Part shown: positions 30,379 through 40,683 of the stretch, piece after piece | How positions within the stretch are numbered: position 1 is the first letter of the stretch | Layout: each line of letters begins with the position of its first letter | Source: Ischnura elegans | Lineage: Eukaryota > Arthropoda > Insecta > Odonata > Coenagrionidae | DNA length: 64,000 nt | Assembly: GCF_921293095.1 (NCBI RefSeq) | Contig: NC_060254.1 | Location: 106,602,917 to 106,666,916 of the forward strand | Direction of reading: 5' to 3' | Translations under genes and position numbers: made by a program | The notes under the pieces: generated by a model | Seen by the model: the letters and a program-made list of their open reading frames with translations, nothing else | The model's database searches: none | Told to the model about the DNA's origin: nothing

Positions 30379-31197
30379 TTGTGGTGAAGTGGTTGTCAAT
30401 TTTTTTGAAAAGAAAATTTGTCGCAAGTTCAGATTCATTATATTTTAATGGAGAAGAACACACTGACTTTCATAGTATTTGTTGACTAGGAGAAGGCATT
30501 TGATAACGTGAAATGGAATTCAATGCTTAGAATTCTGAAATAAATCGGAAAGCTCAACAATGATAGTAGAATTGACCACAGATTGTATAAAAATCAAGTA
30601 CATAGCTATGATAATATGTGGACCTGACTGCACCGAAGCATAATAGGAAAAGGAGTGAGACAAGGAAGCACCTTTCTTTCTAGGTCTTTAAATTGTTCCC
30701 TATGCTATCGATAGCATCCTTAATTCTCATGACTCTCTCTAGGATGCGTTACAAAGCATAGTGCCATTACATCACATTTGCAAGCCAATCGAGGATGCAA
30801 AAGATACAAGACTTCAAAGACTGTATCCCAATGTTTTTAATGTTTACATTGCAAAAGCCATCAATGACATCTTGGAGAAGGCATTGGGTGTCATATCCAT
30901 GGAGTAAGAATTGATTTGCAACGAATTGCAGACAACTCAGCAATGTGATGAATAGATTTGGAGAAGACCTTGACATATATGAAAAGGACCACGAGTAGAT
31001 ATCAGCTGAAAATCAACAAAAAGAAGACCAAGATATTAGAATGCAGAAAAAGAGAGGAGGCTAGGACAAAGCTTAAACTAGGAAAATAAGTGATGGAAGA
31101 GGTGAAAGTTTTTTGTCACGATGGACGAAGCAATAAAGAAATCGTAAGTAGAATAGCACAGGCAAAAAGGGCTTTCTACAAAAAAAGAATCTTCTTA

Positions 31198-31721
31198 AGG
31201 CATGGTTACACAATACATTAACACGTACGGGCAGAGCCGGCCTTAGGGCGGGGCGACCGGGGCTACCCCGGGCCCCGTGCTTTGGGGGGCCCCGCGTTCG
31301 TGAAAAAAAATTAAAATATACGATAGTTTTGAATCAAGGTATCATAACGGCGTAATTACGAAGTCTGAATTTGGGAGGGGTACACATACTTAGCCAGAGA
31401 GTGGTAGGGATTCAAAATGCTCGAGTTCGTAGATGGGTTATAGAGTTTAATATTTTAAGTGAAGGGCCCCGCAATGAAGGTTCGCCCCTAGCCCCGCACC
31501 TGCTAGGGCCGACTCTGCGTACGGGTTAATGTCTAAATGTATGAACGCGTGAATGAACATGAAAATGTACCGTGTAACCACCCAACTTGTGCAAATGCAT
31601 GAACAGAAAATAGAACCTGTTCTAATTTGGTTCATACATTCGTACATGTTCAGTTCCACCAAAATCATTCACGCAAACGTACATTAACTTGTACGTGTCA
31701 ATGTAATGTGTAACCAGGCCT
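31198..31721. mobile_element. PIF/Harbinger-like MITE with TTA duplication
   Basis: The inverted ends AGGCATGGTTACACAATACA (31198) and the complement of TGTAATGTGTAACCAGGCCT (31702-31721) continue inward to ACACGTAC. Three-base duplications TTA stand at 31195-31197 and 31722-31724. Without its own insertion (31232-31525) the MITE is about 230 bp. Confidence 0.72.
31232..31517. mobile_element. hAT MITE, 286 bp, 8-bp duplication CGTACGGG
   Basis: The ends CAGAGCCGGCCTTAGGG and complement of CTAGGGCCGACTCTG lie between exact copies of CGTACGGG (31224-31231 and 31518-31525). It is GC-rich at the ends. It inserted into the MITE at 31198-31721, which itself sits in the LINE relic. Confidence 0.85.
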
Positions 31722-32454
31722 TTACAGCTGCATTTATATGTGTCAAGCATAGAAGTAAGGAAACAATTCATCCAATGCTACATAAATAGAGCATGTTTCT
31801 CTATTGAACCGATGCTTGGACGTTGGCAGTAGTAGAGAAGTCAAGAGTGGAAACATTCAATATGTGGAGCTAGCTACCAAAGAATAATAAGATTTAATGG
31901 ATCAACTGAATAAATAATGAGGAAGTGCTAAGAAGCGTGGGAGAGAAGAGAAGCCTTCTAAACGGCATAAAGAAAAGATGTGACAACTAAGTGGCCACAT
32001 TATGAGGCCTAATGAAAAAAAATTGTCTTTTTTTTACACGGTTATCATTATGTTAGTTTTGTTTTTTGCATTACGGGGCCTCAATCGTTTAATTAAATAT
32101 TAATGACTTTCATTTTAAAATACAGAGAATGCTTCTTGCAGTAATTTTACATCTTGTTTTTTATCTCGAGAATGAGAAGATCGTTTACCGGCCAGATCCT
32201 TGCTCCTCCCCCTTCCCCCCATCCCCCCCCCCCAGAAAAAATCTTGGATCCGCCCCCATAGGAATGGCCACGAATGAATTACATGGATGTTAAAGAGAAG
32301 AAACCTAGGATGCTACCTAGGATCCTTAAATGTCATGCTACTTTTAATGATGTATTATGGAGAACAGTGCCTTCACATCACTATAGCAAGTCAACTGAGG
32401 ACGGAAAAAATTTAACACTTCAAAGATGTGACAGTCATGACAAGCACATGTGCT

Positions 32455-32703
32455 CAGTGGCGTAGCCAGGAATTTCGTTCGGGGAGGGGATCCAAAACCA
32501 GAGGGGGAAATTTTGAAAAACACGGTACTAAGTATTGGGTTTTAAACTAATTATAACACTTCTCATAATCGAAAAAACTTCATTTGTTAAAGAAATATTT
32601 TTTAATTCATGATTTTTGAAGATTTTGTTTTCTTTTATGAAGGAAAATGATTGTGTTTTTATATTTTGGGGGGGTTCCGGACCCCCCAGTGGCTACGCCA
32701 CTG
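32455..32703. mobile_element. hAT MITE, 249 bp, 8-bp duplication CATGTGCT
   Basis: The ends CAGTGGCGTAGCCAGG and complement of GGCTACGCCACTG lie between exact copies of CATGTGCT (32447-32454 and 32704-32711). Runs of G or C lie just inside both ends. Confidence 0.88.
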
Positions 32704-32711
32704 CATGTGCT

Positions 32712-33870
32712 TCATACAAAACCATATATTTAGTGGTGAAACATCAAGTATGACTATAATCTATGAGTAGTAGCTATCAGGATTAAAGATCTGAACTATA
32801 GAACGAAAAGCTTAAGGCCCATGGTTTGATTCCTTATTCAGGTGTTTTTTTTTTCTTAGGGCAATAAAGACTGGAAATGTGTGTGTTAGTAATATATAGT
32901 ATGATCGACATAATCTTGGACAATGAGGATAGAAAGAACAGGTAAATCCATTGGAGATGGTAAAAATCCTTGTAAAAAAAACATGTAAAAAATCCCTGAA
33001 AGTAACTATAGACACTTGACTTGCTTTTTCAGCATAGAGCTATATAAAAACCAATCAGCATACATGTACAATTATAGGGAATCCTATAATTAAGAATGCA
33101 TATTTATAAGAACGCCTAAAGATATGTATGTAGAAAATTCAGTTAGTAACTACATACCTATATACTGCCATAGCGTACCTGAACATTTTATTTTTATTAG
33201 ATTTCCTATCAGTTTGATGTGAAGGATACAAAATTCTTTCCATCACTTTCGATACATGCGTGTGTCTGACACACAAATAGTCTCAATCCACAAATGAGTA
33301 GGTATGTACAAGTAAATGGTTCTATCACAGTATGACTGATGAAAACACACTGTGGTATACCACAGCATATTTTCGTCATATTATTTTTAACAAAATATAT
33401 TTATAAAATAATATTTTTTTAATAGCCTAGCTCTAATCTTGTATTAACTTATTCTACTCCACACATTGTACCAAAAGGCTGAAAATATGCACATACTAAT
33501 TAGAGCGATTGCGTTGGTATCCTTTTAGGAACAAATAGTTGTTACAAGTAATGCCTCATTTTCTACCATAAATTTATGCTTACTTAATTATTTAATAAAC
33601 AAGTGGTCAAGTAACAGAGTATATGCCAATCTTGAAGTTCATTTTAAACAAAGTTCACTAAATATTTGAAAAAATGTTACAAATATCCTAAGATAAACAC
33701 CATGCTCAGTCTTATGAACAGGTCAAGCTGAACATTTTGAGCTGCACGTCCAATAAGTTGGTTGAACATTTTTTGAAATCTCTTTGCATCCTTAGCAATC
33801 TACATGATCCTATATAAAATCAGTAGTTACACACAGAATTTTGACCTTTCTTTGGGTTTCATACAAATAT
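32712..33870. other. Intergenic, nothing recognised
   Basis: AT-rich with no supported gene or repeat boundary. Confidence 0.45.
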
Positions 33871-33885
33871 ATCAACTGATTCTCT

Positions 33886-34032
33886 TCTGGGGGTATAAGT
33901 ATACCTCGTAATTACAAAACGAATGCAATGATAATAGGACTGTATTAAAATCTAACACATTTTTTAAGGGTCTGGGAGGGAGAGGGGGGCACGTGCCCCC
34001 ATGCCCTCCCCCCCCCCCCCTATGGTGGGTAG
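33886..34032 (+). repeat. Decayed copy of the 48160-48407 hAT MITE
   Basis: Shares CTCGTAATTACAAAACGAA.GCAATGAT, the segment ATTTTTTAAGG.TCTGGG and the palindrome GGGGGCACGTGCCCCC (33985-34000) with 48290-48400. No duplication is preserved. Confidence 0.65.
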
Positions 34033-34170
34033 CCAATTTTTTTTGGGTGCTCTGGCTATACAGAGAAGAAGATACCAAGAGAAACTAAACCTAAACACCA
34101 CCAGAAGCTGGATGGAATGAGATATGCCAGGGGATAAATGGAAAGCTAGCCCAAGTTTTATCTCTAAAAT

Positions 34171-34500
34171 GTTACCCTACTGATGAATTACAATGCACAA
34201 CTTGGTGTAATAATTGATAATAAACTTAGTTTAAACATTCACCTTGATTATAACATAAAGAAGTCAATGAAAAACCTGGGCTTTTTGAGAAGGAATTCAA
34301 GGAATTTTAACATCGACATTGTAAGGCATTTGTACACAACACTAAAATGTATTGGAGGAATCCTAAATAAATTACTTATGCATGTTAATTTCAAAACTGA
34401 GGGATTCACTCTGGATGTAAATTATAGGGAAATACTTTGTAGGATTCAACTAGATATGATCCCATTGAAGAACTTCGAACTAAGGCTAACTTAATATTTT
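34171..34500 (+). pseudogene. LINE reverse-transcriptase C-terminal fragment (Jockey-like)
   Basis: The frame at 34183 reads LGVIIDNKLSLNIHLDYNIK followed by KSMKNLGFLRRNSRNF. This matches the post-RT region of Jockey-type LINEs (LGV.FD.KLSF..HI......A...LGFI.RN...F). After about residue 55 the similarity fades, and downstream frames hold stops. A relic without visible ends. Confidence 0.6.
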
Positions 34501-35157
34501 TACAATAACTTTTAAACAATAGAACTATTTCTTCATATCTACAATTTTTCGTGTGCTCTAGGGGGTTTATATGTGGTCATATGGGCGATTTGCCTATGAA
34601 TGTCAATAAATAAGTTAATTTTTGAATAGCTAGCTTATCTGCTAGATAATCTTTGCAGATTTCCATTGGAACATACACAAATTTTGCGCTGTTAGTGACA
34701 GAACCAGACAAATTGTACGGATCAATTTCTACCATGATTCCTGCAGATGGAAGTTTATTAGAAGATCTCAGGCATTTATGCCGTCACAATGATAATATGC
34801 TCTTCAAATTGACCTAAATCATACCTAGCACAATAGTTTACATGCCTATTATTTTCCACGATCGATAAGAGATTATAACGGCAGCGATAGAACTCATAAA
34901 TAGATTGCATGCCTTGTGGTGTAACCAACTAACCTATGTAAAACTTAATGCATGTTTCTTAATTTTATTATTTCTAACAGCATATAGTAGTATAATTTGT
35001 TCATATGCGCGTGACGTTTTTTGTACTGTGTGGTGTGCATGTTGGAGTCCAATTGCATGCTGGTGATTGATCACCCCCTGCCAAACACCCTAGAGGTGGC
35101 TCGCAGGGTATTATGTAGATGAAAATGTAACTTGAGCAGGATGCATACAGCCACGAG

Positions 35158-35421
35158 CAGTGGCGGATACAGATGGGGGGCGCAGGGGGCGCGCGCCCCC
35201 CCTTTGCGGGGCCACCCGTATTGCCAAACATAGCAGAACCATAATTTTAACTTTTTTATATCATAAGATGGCATTGTCTTGAATGTGTGTTAAATCACTT
35301 TAGTTAAAACTTCTGAAGCTCTGCATGTGACTTGATTATTTTTTATTGCGATAAAAGTAAAGGTAACTCAAGATGTCTTTTGCGCCCCCCCCCCCTTGAA
35401 TTTTCTCTGTATCCGCCACTG
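35158..35421. mobile_element. hAT MITE, 264 bp, 8-bp duplication GCCACGAG
   Basis: The perfect 15-bp ends CAGTGGCGGATACAG and CTGTATCCGCCACTG lie between exact copies of GCCACGAG (35150-35157 and 35422-35429). Runs of G/C lie inside each end. Confidence 0.9.
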
Positions 35422-35429
35422 GCCACGAG

Positions 35430-36300
35430 GGACATGGCTGGCATGCAGGATTTTCTGTCAACCTGGCATTTATTAAGAATATGAGAGTGGAAAGTTGATT
35501 GTTTACACGGATAGCTACACACAGCCATAAAAAGGCTGTCAGCAGCATTTTTCTCTGATCGCAAAAATGCCTGCACATGTCACATAGCTCGATGAAAATG
35601 TGATCGAAAACGGAGTCCCATAGCAATTTAGTCTCAAGAAAGGAGAGACTACGTTTAATTTCCAGCCATTCCCCAATTGGAACGGCTAAACAAGTTGTTT
35701 AAAAGGATGTGAGGCCATATGCAAAGGTATAATTCCAAATAGGCCACCTTAGAATAATTAAGTAATGCGACACCCCTTCCGAAAATACAAGACTAGGGAT
35801 GAAATAACATGCAATAATCGGAAGATAAATATGAAGAAATAAAAATACTAAAGAATTTCAAGAAAAGGGAAAGCATTTGCGTAAGTCTACCACAGTAAAA
35901 AACAAATGGTGAAGAATCAAGTTCTCATTAATAACGAACTATTATACAATTGCTTCAAAGAATTATATTCAGCAGCTTTTAATTACCGGTCGGCGACATT
36001 TACACAAAAAAACTATGTTCTGAACACATCATAATTTTCACGATAAATATTTTCATACACGATAATATTCATCAATGATTTTGCATTGATCAAACGAATG
36101 CAGCAGTAAGGACAGCGGTTTCCCAAACGTTACGAAGAAATGTGGTATTTCACCCACAATAACTGGACAATTTAGATAACTCACAATACCAACGACTGAT
36201 TAATCACTTCATGGATCGTGATAAATAAAGAAATTACCAACTTCGACTCATAACTCTTCATTAATTCCACAAAAATCAACGTTTACCAACAACTGTGAAC
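35430..36300. other. Upstream of heat shock gene, nothing recognised
   Basis: AT-rich intergenic DNA. Confidence 0.45.
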
Positions 36301-36307
36301 GAATATG

Positions 36308-36327
36308 CTTCCAGAAAATTCGAGACG
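36308..36327 (+). promoter_or_regulatory. Heat-shock element, distal
   Basis: The sequence CTTCCAGAAAATTCGAGACG has three perfect alternating units (nTTCn nGAAn nTTCn) and a partial fourth (nGAnn), the binding pattern of heat shock factor trimers. It lies about 160 bp upstream of the TATA box of the gene at 36740. Confidence 0.75.
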
Positions 36328-36428
36328 AAAACATTAACGCCATCCACAGAAGCTACAGCGGAATCGCGAAATTCTCCGGAAAGAACTCTCGAGAAATTGG
36401 TCTTTAGAGCCATCTACTGTGGACAAGT

Positions 36429-36443
36429 AGAAGTTTCTCGATT
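36429..36443 (+). promoter_or_regulatory. Heat-shock element, proximal
   Basis: AGAAG-TTTCT-CGATT has two perfect units and one partial, 23 bp upstream of the TATA box. A weaker cluster of GAA/TTC words (36367-36395) lies between the two elements. Confidence 0.6.
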
Positions 36444-36465
36444 GATCTGGCAGCCAACCGTTGGA

Positions 36466-36475
36466 GTATATATAC
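36466..36475 (+). promoter_or_regulatory. TATA box of the small heat shock gene
   Basis: GTATATATAC. Transcription would start near 36495-36510. The 5'UTR exon then runs to 36628 (donor GAG|GTAAGG), and a 111-bp intron ends at TTTTCAG directly before the ATG. Confidence 0.65.
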
Positions 36476-36739
36476 GGGTGCTCCGAAACTGTGGGGGCAT
36501 ATTCGAATCTGCTCAGCAGTGAATTTGAGAGGAGAACTCAAAGTTCTGAGAAAGTGGCGAGTAGCTGGTTGCTGGTCGGCATCAATCTTACTTGTGTATT
36601 CCTGTACTGAAGTTACTTTGGAGTTGAGGTAAGGCTCGGATTAGGAATTTCCTGTGCGACACTTTCGCATATTTAATTGAAGTTAGCCGTTGTATTCGCC
36701 TCCGCTTATGTGATGATGAACTTTTGTCTTTCTTTTCAG

Positions 36740-39700
36740 ATGGCCTACCTTGCTTACTCTCTGGTGGATCCCTTGGACTCTCTTCATCGCTCACTGAGTC
36801 AACTCGAGCGAGCCATGTCCCTTGCGGCACCCCTGGCTGCGTGCACGAGGCCGGAACCAAAGGTAGCATATTATCGGCCCTGGAGGCATGTTTCGGGGCA
36901 GCATAGTGGCATGTCCAACGTATCCCTGGACAAGGAGGGATTCCAAATCAAGTTGGATGTGCAGCAGTTTGCGCCGGAAGAAATCTCGGTGAAGACGGTG
37001 GACGACCACATCGTCGTCGAGGGAAAGCACGAGGAGAAGGAGGATGAGCATGGCTTCGTGTACCGTCATTTTGTGAGGCGGTATGCGATTCCAGAGGGCG
37101 TGAAAGCAGACGCAATGACGTCTTCACTTTCATCTGACGGCGTTCTCACTATCTGCGCTCCTAAGGTAAGTAATCATCATCTGGCACCATGGGGTTGTGC
37201 ATGATAGTTATTTTCAATTTAAACGTTTCGTAAATTACTACCTAATTCTTCTTCCGAACGTTTTAACTATCGGCATTAATAGCTGTGGTGGGAAGATTAT
37301 TTCGAGGTGGTTTATGATGACATTTTTACTGTAGCTTGTTTCTCTCTTGCGAACTTCATTCAAAACTGAAGCGCGAGACTAATTCAATTTAAGTAATGTT
37401 GGCGTCCGTTAATTTCAATCAGTGATTGCAAAAGTTTTTGCCGCGATTAACTTCCACTCTACCAACTTTCGCACTTGGTCAAAGAATTTATTTTAATATC
37501 ATGCTAACAACTCGCGCTAGTAAGTCCTGTTCTTACCACCGGCTCTAGCAATTTGACTCCGTCTCCTCAATTTCGCGTATAATAGGGATCTTGCATATAT
37601 TTCAGATATAATCAATAGCCCCAAAATTATATAAAAATATATGTTTGCATACCTCGGTGAAAGTTTTTTTATTATTTTATGACGTGGTTTGCGATATTTA
37701 ATGCATCAAAGTTCACGAGAATTTTCAAATGCAAGTGAGAAGCGAAAACGCCCGATGATTGGCTGGTAGAAAAGTGACGTCATAGTTCAGTACGAGGCAC
37801 GGCGGCACGGCCATAGTATAGGTTGCATACTTGAATACATGCGACGGCGTGGTTATGATTCATTTATTGAAGTGCAGACTTATCGGAGTTGTTCATTGTG
37901 ACTTCAGGGCTATTATTTGATCTATTTCTCCTCCATTGAAAGCGATAGATTGCGTAAAGATGAAGGCATATGGTTATTCTTAGGCTGATCCTAGCAAGCT
38001 TCCTGTTACTGATTCCATCATGATAACAGGGTATTTTAGTGAAACTGTAGACTTCGTCGGCTCGGAAAGTCGATGCCGAGAAATGGAAAGGTAGCTGATG
38101 TGCATCTGTAATGTTTTATAGTTCATAACAAAGTGAGACTTGCGTATAATATTGGCGAAAGCGTATACTCATGTGAAATGTGTATTCTTTTGGCAGTCCG
38201 GTAGAGTCTTATGGTGAACTTATTTCCACCTCGAAGCTGTCGATGATACTTTCAACTTAAAAATACCTTGCCTGGAGGGCGGCAGGAAGCTCTGAGGAAG
38301 CCAGACTATTAATGTTTCAATTTAGTAGCGATAATATAGACGAACTTCCAACACAATCTACCATCTTGTGACTCAAAAACCCTGAAGCCACTTCCTATTC
38401 TGCAGAAAGAATCGGTCAATCGCACTTCGATCAATATAATAAACACAACGTCTTCAGGTGTTAATAAGTTACTTTTGAAATGAAATACTTCCTAAATTAG
38501 CATTAAAATGTGCATGTTTTCCAAACAGAGTATTTAATACATTTTGGGAGCTTTTCTCACGATATATCTGAAACCTTCTCTAAAGGCGAGCTCATCGTCA
38601 TTGCGATCGGTTGTCACTTAAAAATTCCGTATCGGAAATCCTAGAGGGATGACTTTCGACGATGACTGTGATCACCTGCACTATCACTGGAACCCGTGGT
38701 GAAAATATCATCCCAATCCAATATCTATTTGGTTTTAACTGGGGAAAGAGCAACATAGAACTGCACATTCTTTGGGCAACTTTGGGTTTGACTTTCTCTC
38801 AAACACACCATTTCCCCTGTGGTGCACATCAGTCCTATCTTTATACGATGGCCTGACAACCTTTAAATGGATCCTTGGTTTATCCTGACAACCAACTAAA
38901 TGGAAATTGCTGATCCACACATGTCCATTCTTATCTCCATAATTTCCAAATCAAAGGCCGCGGAACATTCCTCTTGTGACTCAACTTTTTCTGAAAAGCA
39001 AGCCGGCGTAGAATAAAATCAAAGAAGGCTGCGATTCATTTTTTGTGACCACCTCTGGATTCCATTCTTTTTCCATCTACAACTTCCTTTATCTTTCGGG
39101 GTAAACTATGGGACGAGATAATGTTTAAATATTTTCATTAATTTATAACAAAATATAAGTTCTAAAAATACCCAAAAGCCATTTTATTAATCCGCACTGA
39201 TGAGTGTAAATTAATGTGGAAGATGAATGCTGTAGACGTAGTAGTTTTCCTTAGGTTGAGTTGCAAAGTTCATGAAGTTGACAAAACGGCTAATTTTTCG
39301 GTGCGCGGAGTCATTTATTGCACTGACCGTGTCTACATTTTTCAATTTTTTTGTAATAAAATAAATCAGAGTTTAGGATAAAATTTCATTTAAAATGACG
39401 TATAGTTCATTTTTATAGCATGTAGTGAAGCCAGGATATAAATTTGCAAAGTACAGCGGCACATCATTTTGACGCCGACAGTAGAAGAAAACGCTGTCTT
39501 CTTGGCTGGCACTCGAATGCATGAGGATCAACGTTGCTCTATATTTTCATATTTCCTCCCTTGATTTTAAACATCATGGAATTTTCTATGTCCTTCCGTA
39601 ACTGAAATTGAACAAGTGCCTTAATAATTTGAGTCCATCGTAACCATCGAGAAACACCTATCTCGATTTTTGTTCGGAAGTTGAGTTTTTATTCTACGGC

Positions 39701-40440
39701 GGCCGAATCATCAAAAAATCTCAGTTTCAAGTTATTCAGTCAATGAAATATGGAAATATTATTTATATTAAAGTTATCTTCGCTCACACAGCACACGGGT
39801 TTATCATTCCGTTTATTATACTCTTTATTTTTCCATAACGCTCATCCCGACAGACGGCTTGCATTGACGCTTTTCTTCTAATTTCCTCCGTGGGAATGCA
39901 GACGAAAATTTTTTCTGGGGTGTTATTGCACAGAGGAACAATGCACCACTTGTAATTTTTCCTTATTTCACCCACGTTCTCCTTTAAACGCAACGTGGCT
40001 CTTCCAAACCTGCAGTTACTGGGCTTGGATCTTGGACTCGTACTGAACTATGACGTCACAGCCAAAGATTAGTGGGGGCGGTATTTTTTAGCCCGCGAAA
40101 CTCGGGCGACTTTTGGAAGTCATTTTCTAGGGTATAAACTGAATTTTACGCGGAAAAAAGTATATTGCGGTACTAAGTGTTTACTGTAGTATATCAGCAT
40201 ACTGTTTATAAAAAGTATGCAATTTCCCTATTCACTGCTGCCGGACATAAGGGTGTATTTTCGGAAGGGTCATTGCCTAATTTAAAAACCTGTGGCCAAT
40301 GATTCATGTGATGTATTTCATTTTTACAGTTGGAGGCCATCAAAGGAGGCAACGAGCGTGTAATCAACATTGTGCAAACCGGAATGCCCGCGAGGAAAGC
40401 AGTCGAAGGATCGGAGAAGCAGCCTGTGGAGGGGAAATAG
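36740..40440 (+). CDS. Small heat shock protein (alpha-crystallin family), 178 residues, two coding exons
   Basis: An ATP-independent holdase chaperone of the alpha-crystallin/HSP20 family, acting in the cytosol as oligomers. Exon 36740-37165 (142 codons) ends GCTCCTAAG|GTAAGT; exon 40330-40440 starts after TTTTTACAG and ends TAG. N-terminal arm: residues 1-58 with aromatic YYRPW. Alpha-crystallin domain: about 59-142, with SLDKEGFQIKLDVQQFAPEE, the GFVYRHFVRRYAIPEGV segment and the GVLTICAP end. C-terminal tail: contains the I-x-I motif as VINI (153-156). Length and layout match the arthropod l(2)efl/HSP20 type. The phase-0 intron separates the core domain from the I-x-I tail. The start is fixed because the 5'UTR intron ends immediately before the ATG. 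Upstream HSEs and a TATA box indicate heat-induced expression. The exons are GC-richer than their surroundings. Confidence 0.93.
37581..40232. mobile_element. Inverted-repeat element with THAP-domain fragment (P-like?), 2.65 kb
   Basis: The ends AATAGGGATCTTGCATA and complement of TATGCAATTTCCCTATT face inward. About 200 bp further in, both sides carry TGACGTCATAGTTCAGTACG and complement (about 37774 and 40035-40056). A THAP-like frame lies inside on the minus strand. No target duplication was found, so the exact borders are uncertain. The AATAGGG end and the TGACGTCA word recur in the element at 42815-43459. Confidence 0.55.
39784..39993 (-). pseudogene. THAP-type zinc finger fragment
   Basis: The frame reads YKWCIVPLCNNTPEKIFVC followed by IPTEEIRRKASMQAVC. 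The start matches the C-x(4)-C opening of THAP domains seen in many arthropod transposon-derived proteins (KWCIVP.C.NT). The central invariant tryptophan and the later C-x2-H pair are not recognisable, so this is a decayed or partial exon. THAP domains bind the ends of P-like elements, which fits the inverted-repeat element around it. Confidence 0.45.
40330..40440 (+). CDS. Small heat shock protein exon 2 (I-x-I tail)
   Basis: Thirty-six codons and stop. It carries ERVINIVQTGMPARKA, the C-terminal motif that docks into the groove of a neighbouring alpha-crystallin domain. Confidence 0.92.
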   Translation: MEAIKGGNERVINIVQTGMPARKAVEGSEKQPVEGK

Positions 40441-40677
40441 AATTGCGGCGTTGTTTAGTGTGATTGTGACGTTGAGAGCGAGTGTGAGAGGAAGCTGTTC
40501 GATTGGACCTGCTCGAAGAGAATTAAGTCTGATTTTTCACTTTTTGTAATATTTATTCATTCATTATGTCATTGTCATTCTAAGGTCAGAGATCTTGTCT
40601 TTAAAAGTTACCCTTCACGATGCATTTCATTCCGCTGTAGACTTAATTTTGTACATTGTTTACTTTCCTTAAAGAAA

Positions 40678-40683
40678 ATTAAA
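40678..40683 (+). terminator. Candidate polyadenylation signal ATTAAA
   Basis: The common variant hexamer, about 240 bp past the stop of the small heat shock gene. Confidence 0.4.

Larger units (their letters stand above)
30434..32010 (+). mobile_element. RTE-like LINE relic, interrupted by a MITE
   Basis: The two parts, 30434-31194 and 31725-32010, align to 21920-22560 and 22570-22835 of the RTE-like element. They include a degraded VDLEKAFDNV segment (TTGACTAGGAGAAGGCATTTGATAACG) and the C-terminal region. About 140 bp of foreign sequence sits at 30682-30824. Many stops; a pseudogene. Confidence 0.75.
37166..40329 (+). other. Intron of the small heat shock gene (3164 bp)
   Basis: GTAAGT...TTTTTACAG. 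Most of it is occupied by the inverted-repeat element at 37581-40232. A large intron is unusual for a heat-inducible gene of this family. Confidence 0.85.

Noticed and set aside
36295-36522. A 75-codon plus-strand frame before the heat shock gene
   Set aside because: It overlaps the HSEs and the TATA box, so it is promoter DNA.
36588-36869. Minus-strand frames across the heat shock exon (36588-36869, 36791-37069, 36948-37133)
   Set aside because: Antisense shadows of a well supported GC-rich coding exon.
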